Of a DNA stretch of 64,000 nt, positions 32,566 to 42,268 are shown in pieces. Made by a program: the position numbers and the translations under genes. The stretch is from DASQPR01 sp963831705 (lineage in GTDB: Bacteria; Actinomycetota; Actinomycetes; Mycobacteriales; Micromonosporaceae): contig CAWHRE010000010.1 of assembly GCA_963831705.1 (NCBI GenBank), positions 1-64,000 of the forward strand, given 5' to 3'. The notes beneath the pieces were generated by a model. That model was not told where the DNA came from. It ran no database searches and saw only the letters and a list, made by a program, of their open reading frames with translations. Every line of letters begins with the position of its first letter. Within the stretch, counting starts at the first letter, position 1.

Positions 32566-32595
32566 CTATGCATACGACCGTAACATCATGCATAG
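32566..32595 (-). promoter_or_regulatory. ARG-box-like operator upstream of argC
   Basis: CTATGCAT (32566-32573) and ATGCATAG (32588-32595) form an inverted pair 14 nt apart, 20 nt upstream of the argC start. A further CATGCATG lies at 32652-32659. TATGCAT-type cores are typical of actinobacterial ArgR sites, and argR is in the cluster. Confidence 0.65.
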
Positions 32596-32726
32596 TCGGG
32601 CGCCAACGAATAAGCCCGGGCAGTCCGAATGTCGAGATTGGCGGGCCCGATCATGCATGGATATGTGGTTCCGGCGGTTGACGGCAATGCCTGCGAAACG
32701 CGAACAATCCTCGCTAGCCTGAGTCA

Positions 32727-33557
32727 ATGATCACTGGCCACGGAAAGTTGCGTACGTTCGTCGCAGCCTCGGCGGTCCTCGGGATCGGTGCCGTGCTGAT
32801 CGCAGCCGGTCCGGCGAGCGCCGCCACGCTGATCGCTGCCGGCACGGCGAGCGCGTCCGCACCGAGCGCGTCCCAAGCCCTCGAATCGGCGGTTACCGGC
32901 CTCCAGGGCCAGGGGTACAACCTCAGCGGTACGGCCGGTTCAACCGCGTCCGGCGGCGCCGGCCAGCTCAAAGCGAGCGGATCGGTCGACCCGGCGGACA
33001 AGGCGGCGACGCTGGAGTTCAAGGGCAGCGAGGGCGGCCAGTCGGTGGACCTGGCGTTCACCCAGGTCGGCACCGACCTGTACGCGAAGATCGATATCCC
33101 GCCTGTGCAATCCAAGCTCGGCGTCAGTGGCGATCAATGGATGAAGGTGGACAAGTCGAAGGTGACCGGCGGTACCGCGGTGCCGTTCGACCTGTCCGGA
33201 TCGACCGACGCGCTCGACGTGGCCGGCTTGATGACCTCGGTATCCAACGTGAAGTACCCGGATCCGGCCGACCCGACCACGATCACCGGGACGGTCGACC
33301 TGACCGCCGCGACCGGCGTCGGCGCTCCGGACAAGCAGGATCTTGGGCAAGCCGCAACGGCCGCGAAGACCACGCCGTTCACCGCCACGCTCGACGATCA
33401 GGGACGGCTCACGCAGCTCAAAATCGACGCCGACGGGTACGACGGAAACCTCACCGAGGACGTCAACTTCACCGACTTCGGTTCACCGGACCCGGTAACC
33501 GCACCGGCCTCGTCGATCCCGGCACCGGACGCGGCGTACCAGTTCTTCAACAGCTAG
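32727..33557 (+). CDS. Secreted LppX/LprG-like protein without lipobox
   Basis: 276 residues. The N-terminus has a basic start, the hydrophobic stretch FVAASAVLGIGAVLIAAG and an AxA-type cleavage site (PASAATL); no Cys follows, so it is not a lipoprotein. The mature part (GSVDPADKAATLEFKG; DLAFTQVGTDLYAKIDIP; GTVDLTAATG; FTATLDDQGRLTQLKID) has the beta-rich order of the LolA/LppX superfamily of lipid carriers, which shuttle hydrophobic ligands across the cell envelope. Function here is inferred from fold pattern only. Its stop shares CTAG with the convergent membrane-protein stop. Confidence 0.6.
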   Translation: MITGHGKLRTFVAASAVLGIGAVLIAAGPASAATLIAAGTASASAPSASQALESAVTGLQGQGYNLSGTAGSTASGGAGQLKASGSVDPADKAATLEFKGSEGGQSVDLAFTQVGTDLYAKIDIPPVQSKLGVSGDQWMKVDKSKVTGGTAVPFDLSGSTDALDVAGLMTSVSNVKYPDPADPTTITGTVDLTAATGVGAPDKQDLGQAATAAKTTPFTATLDDQGRLTQLKIDADGYDGNLTEDVNFTDFGSPDPVTAPASSIPAPDAAYQFFNS

Positions 33558-34123
33558 GCCTTTGACGGCGCCTTTGCCGGAAGCCGGTCGCGCGTCATCT
33601 CGTGGATCCCGTACGCGATGAACACACCCGCGACCAGCGCCTTGATGACGCCGATGCCGCCGTAGACGTGCAAGTACGCGCCGAAGATCCGGAACACCAG
33701 GCCGATCGGGCCGCCGGAGGCCGGGTCGGACGTGGTACAGCTGTCCGTCGATAGACAGTCGAGGTTGTAGTCGGCATGGAAGAGTGCGGCAGCCACCTGG
33801 TTTCCGCTGCTCAATCCAGTGACGATGCTTGCCACGAGCGTACCGATCACGGTGCCGATGAACACCGAAAGCGTGATCGCCTGCTTTGCGAACACCCGGT
33901 ACGCAAGGATCGCCACCGCCGCTGTGAGCGGCAGTGTCAACCAGATCACCTGCCAGAACGTCAGAACTTCCTGGACCTTCTCCTGGATGAATCCGCCGAC
34001 GCCGACGACCAGAATGCCGAAGATCAGGAACATCCGTCCCCAGGCCTCGTGCACCTTCTTCGTCCGCTCGACGAACGTGTCTTTCGCGGGCTCCGTCGCG
34101 TCTTTCGATGGCTGTTCAGTCAC
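33554..34123 (-). CDS. Four-TM membrane protein of unknown function
   Basis: 189 residues if translation begins at GTG 34123 (VTEQPSKDATEPAKD); the longer frame to 34189 adds a Cys/His-rich segment without support. Predicted TM helices: FLIFGILVVGVGGFIQ, FWQVIWLTLPLTAAVAILAY, ITLSVFIGTVIGTLVASIV and a C-terminal one in GGIGVIKALVAGVFIAYGI. Between helices 3 and 4 is an outer loop with two Cys (LDCLSTDSCTT) that may form a disulfide. I do not recognise the family. It converges tail to tail on the secreted protein. Confidence 0.6.
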   Translation of the reverse strand: MTEQPSKDATEPAKDTFVERTKKVHEAWGRMFLIFGILVVGVGGFIQEKVQEVLTFWQVIWLTLPLTAAVAILAYRVFAKQAITLSVFIGTVIGTLVASIVTGLSSGNQVAAALFHADYNLDCLSTDSCTTSDPASGGPIGLVFRIFGAYLHVYGGIGVIKALVAGVFIAYGIHEMTRDRLPAKAPSKA

Positions 34124-34198
34124 GCACGAAGAGTGCCACCGAGCAGCCGTATGGGCCATGCCCCCGATGGACATACTTGCCTCGACCATGCGCTCGGA

Positions 34199-35112
34199 TC
34201 ACTTGATTCGGCTCAGGATCAGTTCGGTCTCGCCACCGCTTCGATCATCCGTCCAGACGACGACGCCACCGCCACCCTCGAGTCCGACGCAGAACGTCGG
34301 CGAGCACGCCATCTGGATGGCATCGGCCGGTGCCGTGACATCGCGGCTCTCGCCGGTAAGGACGTTCCGCAGACCGGTCGTGACCGCCGCATTCTGGTCC
34401 TGGCCGAGGCCCGTCGAGGGCGACTCCGCAATCGCCCAGGGCGACGACGCGGTGATGCGGTAGTCGTCGAATCCAGGCAACTCGGTTGCTCGACCACCCG
34501 ACAAACGCAGCATTTCCACGCCCGCGTCGCGACCGGTCCAATAGATCGCGTCGTCGGTCAGAAACCATGGCGTGTCCGGATCGGCGAAGTCCGGGAGCGG
34601 AGCGATCGGTTGGACGGCCCCGCCAGCGATCGGCGCTCGATAAACCGCATCGTGCAACGTCCCGGTCGCTTGTACCGCCCAGATAATCCAATGTGGAGTG
34701 ACTCCGGCCAGGATGACCGTACCGGCGCGGCGGAATTTGGAATCCGCCAGCCGTTGAGCAATCGTGTCGCCGACGGCGGGACACGGGTGGCCGTACCTTC
34801 CACGATATTCAGGGCGAACACGGCCGTGACGACCGCGAACACCGCGAGCGCGGCGGTGGCCGAGCCGATCCTGCGCGCCCGCCGACGGCGAAAGCGCCGT
34901 TCGACGATTTCCACCATGTCGTCACGGCCCGCGACCGCCCGCTCCGCGTAGGCGTCCAACGTCTCGGTCAGGATCCGCGATGCGGTCATGGCCGCTGCCA
35001 GATCGCACCTGCCGCGCCCGCTTCGACGTTTTCGAATCGGGCTTCGTCGACCGGCGAGTCCGGAACCGATGACGTCAGCCACTCCCGCCGCCCCGATCGC
35101 CTCGTCTGTCAT
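34199..35112 (-). pseudogene. Membrane-anchored beta-propeller-like protein (sigma-factor-partner type), one frame jump
   Basis: The N-terminal frame reads LTETLDAYAERAVAGRDDMV, a basic region (FRRRRARRIG) and one TM helix (ATAALAVFAVVTAVFALNIV). After a one-base jump near 34790 the extracytoplasmic part continues in another frame: VILAGVTPHWIIWAVQ, YRAPIAGGAVQPIAPL, WFLTDDAIYWTGRDAG, VVVWTDDRSGGETEL, with blade-like repeats. This layout is common for proteins encoded beside SigE-type sigma factors, yet no sigma gene is adjacent. The frame jump could be a true mutation or an error. The start is uncertain: codons before about 34985 (MTASRIL) look unlike protein. Confidence 0.55.
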
Positions 35113-35164
35113 GCGTCCTCCTCACAGCCAGGACGCACGCAAGCGGAAATCTGTTGCTCTGCTC

Positions 35165-37963
35165 TCAATCGATCGAGAGCTCGGCGACCGCTCGGCTCAA
35201 CTGGTCTCGGTTGCGGACGCCGAAGCGTCGGTAGAGCCTGGTCAGGTTCGCCTCGATCGCCTTCACCGACAGGAACGTCGACCGCGCGATCTCGCGGTTC
35301 GTACAGCCGCGGCGGACGAGTTCGACGATTCGCTGCTCGGTCTCGGACATGCCCATTCCGCGTGGTCCGTTGAGTTTCGCGAGTTCGGTCTCGACGAGTT
35401 CCAGCCACGGCTGGGCGCCAAGTAGCGCGTACCGGCGAGCGGCCTCACTGAATGCCTCGCGGGCGGCGCCTCGGCGATGCGCCCGGCGCTCGATCGTCCC
35501 GAGCGAATGCCATGCGCGCGCGATCTCGAGTGGGAACGGGTAGCGGTGCCAGCGCTCGATCGCCGCGGTCACTTCGGCCGCACCGGCACGGGGATCGCCG
35601 TCCGCCGCGATCAGCGTGCCGCTCGCGCGGGACAGGCTGAGCTGGACGTACTCCCGACCGCGTTCCTCGGCTCGCACCGCGACTTCGGCCAGCACCCGGG
35701 CTGCCTCGGCCCGCGAGTTCGCGCTGACCAGAGCTTCGATGTAGTCCGCGTGCCACATGTACAGACCCGGATCGAACAAACGACGACGGGCCTGCCCCTC
35801 GTACGCGAGACGGAACGGATCCAGCGCACCGACCGCGTCGCCAAGCATCAGCCGGCATTGGCCCTGCGCCGCGTACGCGAGTTGCAGGAAGTCTTCGTCT
35901 CCGGCGGCCACACAAGCCTCGACGGCCTGCTCGATACTTCGCACCGCGGCGGTCAACGAGCCCGCGTGCAATTCCGCAATCGCGCCGGCGATCAGGCCCG
36001 GCCCGGGAGTTGCGTCGAAGTCTGCGAAGAACCGGGCGGCCAGCCGACCGCTGGCAAGCGCATCCGCGCAACGGCCGGCTCGGAGATATGCGCCGGACAT
36101 CGAGACGAGAAGTGTCGCCAGATCGGTGATCGAACCGCCGCGCTCGACCTCGGTCCGCATCGACTCCAGGTCGGCGAGCGCCGCCGTGATCTCGCCGACG
36201 CGAGTCATCTCGGCCGTGTCGAGCACCCGGACCGCCAGCACCCGCGACGTGAGCGGCAGCGAGCGGGCCAGCGTCGCGGCCTTCTGGAACAGCTCGGCAT
36301 CGCCCTCGGTATGCAGGTTGCTGGTCGCCAGCAACGACAGGGCGGCAACCAGGATCTCGCTTTCGCCTGAGGCCTCCGCGAGATGCCGCGCCCACTGCAA
36401 TTCGGTCTCGGCGGTCGCCGCATCGCCGTCATAGAGCGCCTTGTGCCCACGGTACAGGCGGACGCGTGAGCCCAGCGCCGCATCGGTTCCGGCATCCGCG
36501 TACGCCTCGTCGAGCAGCGGCCCCAAGTTGGACCAATCCTGTCCGGCCAGATCAACGAGAAGAAGCCGCAGATCCACCCGTACGGCCGGCTCCACCGCGA
36601 TCTGCAGTGCCTCGATCGCGAGTTTGCGAGCGTTCTCGGTCATCCCGGCTTCTTCGGCGAACCGTGCGGCCGCGAGCCGGCGGCGTGCACCCGCGGCGAG
36701 GTCGAGACTTCGCTCGGCGGCGAGTTGGGCGAGGTCGGCCGCGATCGCCGGGGCGCCGCGGCGCCGTGCCACGGTGGCGGCGTCCGCCAGCGCCTCGGCC
36801 AGCGTCTCGTCCGGCTCGGGCCGCGCCAGCGCGAGGTGACGTGCGCGTTCGACCGGATCGTCGACGGCATCGGCCAGACGTTCATGGGCAGCGGACCGGG
36901 TGAGCCAATCGGCGTCGGCGTACACCATCTCGCGAAGCAGCGGATGCGTGAACCGGATCGCGCCGTCGGTCGCGACCGTGGCGACGCCGCTGTCGATCGC
37001 CGACATCAGGGCACCGGCTCGCAGCGCGCCGGTGCGTTCGAGCAGGACACGGCTGGGTCGGGCGGCGGCAGCGGCGAACACGAGAACGTCGCGGGTTGCT
37101 TGCGGCAGCGCGGCGATACGGGCGGCGAGCAGGCCACGCAGTCGATCCGGCACGGGTAGCGGCTCGTCCAGCGTGATCGGTTCGCCGCGCTCGGCGACGG
37201 CGCGACCGAGTTCGAGCGCGAAGAGCGGATTGCCACCGCTCGCGGCGTGTACGCGCAGGATCGCCGAGCGGTTGAGCCGCTCGCCGTACCGGGATCGGAG
37301 CAGATCCGCGACATCGTCGGCGCCCAGCGGCGGCACCGTCAGTTCGGTGCAGGGCGGCGGGCACAGGTCGGCACGCGGGATCGTCTCGTCGCTGTTCACC
37401 CGAGCGGCAGCGATCATTTGCACCGGCAGTCCGTCGAGGCGCCGGGCAACGAATTGGAGAACACCGGCGCTCGGCTCGTCCACCCATGGCAGATCGTCGA
37501 TGACCAGGAGCACCGGGCTGCGGCCGGCGAGCGAGCGCAGCAGTTCGAGGACCGCGAGGCGGACCGCCAGCTCATCCTGGACGGTCGCCGGTGCGGCACT
37601 GCGCAGGAGTGCGGCATCGAGTGCGGCCCGGAGATGGCCCCGCAGCACCACGCCATGGTCGGCAAGGACCGCGCCGAACAGGTCGACCAGCGTCAGGTAC
37701 GGCAGGCCGGATTCGACCTCGGCGGCGGCGACTCGGAGGATCAGCGCGTCCCTGCGGCCATGCGCGAGCGTCTCCAGGATCGTCGACTTGCCGATACCGG
37801 CCGGCCCACGCAACAAGACGCTCTGCCCGGTGGCGAGTAGGTCGTGCGCATGGTTGACGACTTCGATCCGGCCGATCGGTGGATTCGAGCGCTGCTGCGG
37901 CACCGACGATCTCGTCGTCCGCCGCCCGTACGGTGACGGTTCGGCCGGGCGTTGCGACGGCAT
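35165..37963 (-). CDS. LuxR-family ATPase transcriptional regulator (LAL type)
   Basis: About 932 residues from ATG 37963; an earlier start at 38053 adds a basic, low-complexity leader. Domains: AAA/STAND P-loop near the N-terminus (SVLLRGPAGIGKSTILET), Walker B LLVIDDLPWVDEPSA, sensor region SGGNPLFALELGRAVAERGE, a long TPR-like helical middle (~residues 400-830), and a C-terminal LuxR HTH (MSETEQRIVELVRRGCTNRE; FLSVKAIEANLTRLYRRFGV). Such MalT-like regulators bind an inducer and ATP and often control pathway genes nearby; no obvious target cluster is present here except the adjacent MFS gene. Confidence 0.88.
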   Translation of the reverse strand: MPSQRPAEPSPYGRRTTRSSVPQQRSNPPIGRIEVVNHAHDLLATGQSVLLRGPAGIGKSTILETLAHGRRDALILRVAAAEVESGLPYLTLVDLFGAVLADHGVVLRGHLRAALDAALLRSAAPATVQDELAVRLAVLELLRSLAGRSPVLLVIDDLPWVDEPSAGVLQFVARRLDGLPVQMIAAARVNSDETIPRADLCPPPCTELTVPPLGADDVADLLRSRYGERLNRSAILRVHAASGGNPLFALELGRAVAERGEPITLDEPLPVPDRLRGLLAARIAALPQATRDVLVFAAAAARPSRVLLERTGALRAGALMSAIDSGVATVATDGAIRFTHPLLREMVYADADWLTRSAAHERLADAVDDPVERARHLALARPEPDETLAEALADAATVARRRGAPAIAADLAQLAAERSLDLAAGARRRLAAARFAEEAGMTENARKLAIEALQIAVEPAVRVDLRLLLVDLAGQDWSNLGPLLDEAYADAGTDAALGSRVRLYRGHKALYDGDAATAETELQWARHLAEASGESEILVAALSLLATSNLHTEGDAELFQKAATLARSLPLTSRVLAVRVLDTAEMTRVGEITAALADLESMRTEVERGGSITDLATLLVSMSGAYLRAGRCADALASGRLAARFFADFDATPGPGLIAGAIAELHAGSLTAAVRSIEQAVEACVAAGDEDFLQLAYAAQGQCRLMLGDAVGALDPFRLAYEGQARRRLFDPGLYMWHADYIEALVSANSRAEAARVLAEVAVRAEERGREYVQLSLSRASGTLIAADGDPRAGAAEVTAAIERWHRYPFPLEIARAWHSLGTIERRAHRRGAAREAFSEAARRYALLGAQPWLELVETELAKLNGPRGMGMSETEQRIVELVRRGCTNREIARSTFLSVKAIEANLTRLYRRFGVRNRDQLSRAVAELSID

Positions 37964-38214
37964 CCCCACCGGTGTCCCTCCCCGGATCGCCTTCCGGCGG
38001 CTTGTCGGTCGCCTTCCTACGGAATCACGCACCACGGCACGCGTACGGTTCAATGTCCACTTAGGGTGGATTTTGCCCGCACAAATGCCGCCCTGCGGCG
38101 TCGAGCCTAACCCGACTTGGCGTCGCTGAGGGTCCTGTTATCAAAGCGATGCGTTGCTGGTGGAGGCCGGTATGCGACAGTACGGCGGTCAAAGATAGGG
38201 ATAAGTCGGAAATG

Positions 38215-39657
38215 CTAGCTGGCGGACTCCGACTCGTCGATCGCCGTCACGGCCGGAGTGACAAGATCGAGCGGCTCCATCGGATTCGACGGTGCCGGGA
38301 TCGCGATCGGTGCGTCGGATTCTGCTTGGCCGAGTTCGCTTTGGCCGAGTTCAATCGCCGGATCCGGTGGCAGCCGGAAGTACGCGAACACGCCAGCCGC
38401 CACAATGATCAGCGAGCCGATCGTGTACAGCACGTCGACCCGCGCCATGTGTACGCCGAGCACGCTCCGATGGAAGTTCAGCAGGATCGTGCTCGCAAAG
38501 ATCGACGCCAGCAGGATCGACACCGTGGACGACAGTTGGATGAGCGGGACTAGCACCGCGTTCATCCGGCCCAGGTACTCCTTCGGCGTCACTGCGAGCA
38601 GCTGCGGGGAGATCGCCGTATTCAGGATGGTCAGTGGGATGAAGGCTACGAAGATCACCACGAGTGCGGCCCAGAAGTACGTCTGCCGTGCGAGCACGAC
38701 CAGCAGAATGCCGGAGAGAATCACGCCTAGCCAGGTCGCGTTGCGTGCGTTGATCCGCTTCACGACCGCTCCGGCCACCAGACCGCCGATCACCGCTCCG
38801 ACGCCCATCGCGGTCGCCAAGAAACCGAGCAGGTTCTGGTTGGAGTGCAGGTTCTCCCGAACGAAGTAGATGTCGAGCGTGTTCAGAGGGCCCGTACCGA
38901 GCTGCGCAAAGATGGCGATCAGCGCGAGCGCGACCAGGAACCGGTTCCGTACGAACATCCGTAGGCCGTCGACGAACTCGATGCGCCAGGACGGCCGCGT
39001 GCTCTCCGCAGTCCCCGTGTCGGCCACCTTCTCGGCGTCTGCCGCTGCCCGAAAACGCACCGACCGAATCGCGAAGAACGACACGAGGTACGACAGCGCG
39101 TTCAAGCCGAGCGCCCACTGGATGCCTGCGGTGAACAGCAACGGTGCCGCCAGTGGAGGGCCGATGATCGCGGCGGCGGCTGCGGTTGCCGAGCCCAAAC
39201 CGAATGCGCGGGTACGGTCGACATCGCCCTCGACCACATCGCCGATCGTCGCGAACCGAGCCGGATTGAAGAACTGCTCGGCGGTATTCACCAGGAACAC
39301 GACTGCGTACAGCAGGATCAGCCAGGCCCAGCGCGACATCGTGGTGACCGGCAGCAGTGTCACGATCATCAACGCGCCGACCAGCACGAATCGGATGACC
39401 TCACTGCGCAGCATGATCCGGCGATGGCTCCACCGGTCGACGAACACACCGGCGACGGGTCCGATCAGGAAGGTCGAGACGACGGCGCACAGAACGAGAC
39501 CGCCGACCGCGAGCGGACCGGCCTTCGCATCGTCCTTGTACAGCACGGTGGCGACCCACACGACCAGTGTCGTGTCGAACACGTAGTCACCGACGGTCGA
39601 CACCGCCTGGCCGAACCAGAGGCGGGCAAAGTCACGGTTGATCAAAACGTTCGACAC
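38215..39657 (-). CDS. MFS transporter
   Basis: 480 residues from GTG 39657 (VSNVLINRDFARLWFGQAVS); codons further upstream read into repeat copy C. About 12 hydrophobic segments are spread over the frame (VATVLYKDDAKAGPLAVGG; FLIGPVAGVFVDRWSHRRIM, containing the G-x-x-x-D-R-x-x-R loop between TM2 and TM3; WAWLILLYAVVFLVNTAEQF; FVAFIPLTILNTAISPQLLA). The pattern is that of MDR-type efflux carriers (MFS_3/enterobactin-exporter-like). The C-terminus is a long polar tail. The substrate is unknown; the neighbouring LuxR regulator might control it. Confidence 0.85.
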   Translation of the reverse strand: MSNVLINRDFARLWFGQAVSTVGDYVFDTTLVVWVATVLYKDDAKAGPLAVGGLVLCAVVSTFLIGPVAGVFVDRWSHRRIMLRSEVIRFVLVGALMIVTLLPVTTMSRWAWLILLYAVVFLVNTAEQFFNPARFATIGDVVEGDVDRTRAFGLGSATAAAAAIIGPPLAAPLLFTAGIQWALGLNALSYLVSFFAIRSVRFRAAADAEKVADTGTAESTRPSWRIEFVDGLRMFVRNRFLVALALIAIFAQLGTGPLNTLDIYFVRENLHSNQNLLGFLATAMGVGAVIGGLVAGAVVKRINARNATWLGVILSGILLVVLARQTYFWAALVVIFVAFIPLTILNTAISPQLLAVTPKEYLGRMNAVLVPLIQLSSTVSILLASIFASTILLNFHRSVLGVHMARVDVLYTIGSLIIVAAGVFAYFRLPPDPAIELGQSELGQAESDAPIAIPAPSNPMEPLDLVTPAVTAIDESESAS

Positions 39658-39718
39658 CCGACGATGTCTATCACGCCGGCGGCCCTCCCCGCACCCCTCG
39701 CAAACCCACCAGATGCAA

Positions 39719-39779
39719 GTTGATCCTGGAGTCATCAGCACGACACACCGTCGATGCGTCAACTAACTCCAGGATCAAC
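39719..39779. repeat. 61-bp palindromic repeat, copy C (inverted orientation)
   Basis: Arms of 16 bp with one mismatch (GTTGATCCTGGAGTCA / TAACTCCAGGATCAAC). Its reverse complement matches copies A and B through the interior GTTGACGCATCGACGGTGTG. It begins 23 nt after the pheT stop. Confidence 0.9.
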
Positions 39780-39802
39780 TGGGTTTGGGCGGGGTGGGCG
39801 GG

Positions 39803-42265
39803 CTACGCGCCTCGGAGCGTGGCTCCGAAACGAGTCGCCGCCACCGATACCGCCGCGTCGCGCGCCGCCACCGCCTCTTCCACCGTCAAGGTGCGATCCG
39901 GGGCCCGGAACGTCATCTTGTACGCGAGGGACTTCTTGCCGGCACCGAGCGCGTCGGAGGCGTACACATCGAAGAGGCGTACGCCTTCGAGCAACTCCCC
40001 CGCACCGGCGAGCAGCGCTGCCTCCACGTCCCCGGCCGGCGTCGCCTCCGGCACGACCAGCGCGACGTCGATGAGCGCCAACGGATAGTTCGCGAGCGGC
40101 GCCGCCATCGGCGTTCCGGCCAGCGGAATCGCGTCCAGATTGACCTCCATCGCACACGTGCGCTTCGGAAGTTCCAGCGCGGCACAGACCTCCGGGTGAA
40201 GCTCGCCCGCATACCCGACGACGATGTCGCCGACCACGATCTCGGCGCACCGCCCCGGGTGCCACGGTGCCCGGCTGCCGGCCCGTACCGTCGCGGCCTG
40301 ACCGGCCGCGTCGACCGTGACCCGAGCGGCTTCGATCGCGTCCGACCAACTTGCCGCCGCTCCGGCGCCCCACCAGCCGGCCGGTGCGAACTCTCCGGTC
40401 AGCACGGCTGCGATGTGCCGGGGCTGAGCGGGCAGTGCGGCGTCGATCGCGGCCAGTTCAGCCTCCGACGGCCGGTGGTCGACGCCGAGCGACGGCGGCG
40501 CCGGTGCATCGATCGACGGCAGGAACACCAGGCCGGTCTCGTACAGGGCGAGGTCGCGCTGACCACGGCCGATGTTGCGCCGCAGGGCACCGAGAAGGCC
40601 GGAGAGCAGCGTCGTACGCATCAGCGGCTCTTCGTCGGACAACGGGTTCGCCAGGCGGACCGCGGTCCGGCGATCGTCATCGGCGGGCAGCCCGAGCGCG
40701 TCGAAGCTGCCCGGTGTGACGAACGGCAGGCAGATCGTCTCGACGTATCCGGCCGCAGCCATCGCCCGGCCCACCGTACGGCGACGTTTCTGCGCCGCGG
40801 TCAGACCGGCGCCCGGACGCAGCGGCGGCAGGATGCTCGGCACGTCGTCGTACCCGGCGAGCCGGATCACGTCCTCGACCAGCTCGATCGGCTCGGTCAG
40901 GTCGGGCCGCCAGGTCGGCGGCGTAACCACGAGCGTCTCGCCATCTGTCTCGACCGTGCAGCCCAGCTCGGCGAGCAGCTCGCCCGGCAGCGAAGACGGG
41001 TACGGCACACCCGCGATCCGGGCCGGGTGATCGATCGACATCCGGATCGCCGCGCGCGGCGCGACCGTGTTGACGTCAGTGACACCGCCGACCGTACCGC
41101 CGGCGATCGACGTCAGCAGCTCGACCGCGCGAGCCGTCGCAACCGGACCGAGTGCCGGGTCGGCACCCCGCTCGAACCGCTTCGACGCCTCGGACGGCAG
41201 CTTGTGTCGCCGAGCCGTGTGCGCGACCGACAGCGGGGCCCAGTGCGCGGCCTCGAACAGCACATTGGTCGTTGCGTCGCCGATCTCGGTCGAGGCGCCA
41301 CCCATCACGGCGGCCAGTGAGATCACGCCGGAGTCGTCGGCGATCACGAGATCGGCGGCGTCCAGCACGCGTACCGTACCGTCCAGTGTGGACAGTTTCT
41401 CGCCGTCCACCGCCCGCCGTACGTGCAGCGGGCCGGACAGCTTGTCCAGATCGAACGCGTGCATCGGCTCGCCCAGTTCGAGCATCACGTAGTTCGTGAT
41501 GTCCACGAGGAGCGAGATCGGCCGCTGGCCGGAGTGGATCAGCCGCTGCTTCATCCAGGCCGGGCTCTCGGCACTGACGTCCACGCCCCGCACCGCGACG
41601 GCGGTGAACCGGTCGCAACCGGCCGGATCCTCGACCCGTACGTCATATCCGGCGCCGTCGGCGACCAGCGGCGCCACGCGCGACGCCGGATCGGTGAACG
41701 GCACGCCGAGCGAGTGCGCGAGTTCGCGGGCGACACCGCGGACCGAGAAGCAGTACCCCCGGTCCGGCGTGATCGCGAGCTCGATCACCAGGTCGTCGAG
41801 GCCGACGATCGGGCGTGCCTCGTCACCCGGCTTGGCGCTACCCGGCGGCAACACGATGATGCCCGAGTGGTCGTCGCCGATGCCCAGCTCGCGAGCTGAG
41901 GTGATCATGCCGGCCGACGTCCGCCCGTACGTCTTGCGCTCGGAAATCGCGAAATCGCCGGGCAATACGGCGCCGGGCAGCACCACGACCACGAGGTCGC
42001 CCTCGTGGAAGTTGCGGGCACCACACACGATCGACTGCGCTTCGGTGTTACCGACGTCGACCATGCAGTGCCGGATCGGCTTCTTGAATTCGGTGAGCTC
42101 TTCGATCGACGTGACCTGACCGACGACCAGTGGGCCGGTCACCGACGTACGGAGGTCGAGCATCTCCTCGACCTCGAGACCGACCTTGACGAGTGCCTTC
42201 TCCAGCACCTCAGGATCGGTGGGCGCGTCGACGTACTCGCGCAGCCATGACAGTGCAACGCGCAT
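39803..42265 (-). CDS. pheT: Phenylalanyl-tRNA synthetase beta subunit
   Basis: 820 residues, full length. Order: N-terminal MRVALSWLREYVDAPTDPEV, tRNA-binding/EMAP-like domain (VVGQVTSIEELTEFKKPIRH, QSIVCGARNF), B3/4 editing domain, B5 domain (PPTWRPDLTEPIELVEDVIR), a class-II-like core without catalytic motifs and the C-terminal ferredoxin-like anticodon-binding domain (YPLALIDVALVVPEATPAGD, FDVYASDALGAGKKSLAYKM). It works as an (alpha-beta)2 tetramer with PheS, whose gene ends 3 bp upstream. The stop is followed by repeat copy C. Confidence 0.97.
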   Translation of the reverse strand: MRVALSWLREYVDAPTDPEVLEKALVKVGLEVEEMLDLRTSVTGPLVVGQVTSIEELTEFKKPIRHCMVDVGNTEAQSIVCGARNFHEGDLVVVVLPGAVLPGDFAISERKTYGRTSAGMITSARELGIGDDHSGIIVLPPGSAKPGDEARPIVGLDDLVIELAITPDRGYCFSVRGVARELAHSLGVPFTDPASRVAPLVADGAGYDVRVEDPAGCDRFTAVAVRGVDVSAESPAWMKQRLIHSGQRPISLLVDITNYVMLELGEPMHAFDLDKLSGPLHVRRAVDGEKLSTLDGTVRVLDAADLVIADDSGVISLAAVMGGASTEIGDATTNVLFEAAHWAPLSVAHTARRHKLPSEASKRFERGADPALGPVATARAVELLTSIAGGTVGGVTDVNTVAPRAAIRMSIDHPARIAGVPYPSSLPGELLAELGCTVETDGETLVVTPPTWRPDLTEPIELVEDVIRLAGYDDVPSILPPLRPGAGLTAAQKRRRTVGRAMAAAGYVETICLPFVTPGSFDALGLPADDDRRTAVRLANPLSDEEPLMRTTLLSGLLGALRRNIGRGQRDLALYETGLVFLPSIDAPAPPSLGVDHRPSEAELAAIDAALPAQPRHIAAVLTGEFAPAGWWGAGAAASWSDAIEAARVTVDAAGQAATVRAGSRAPWHPGRCAEIVVGDIVVGYAGELHPEVCAALELPKRTCAMEVNLDAIPLAGTPMAAPLANYPLALIDVALVVPEATPAGDVEAALLAGAGELLEGVRLFDVYASDALGAGKKSLAYKMTFRAPDRTLTVEEAVAARDAAVSVAATRFGATLRGA

Positions 42266-42268
42266 CGT

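Noticed and set aside
37963..38053. Upstream start of the LuxR ATPase
   Set aside because: The extra 30 residues are Arg-rich low complexity, unlike family N-termini; kept only as an alternative.
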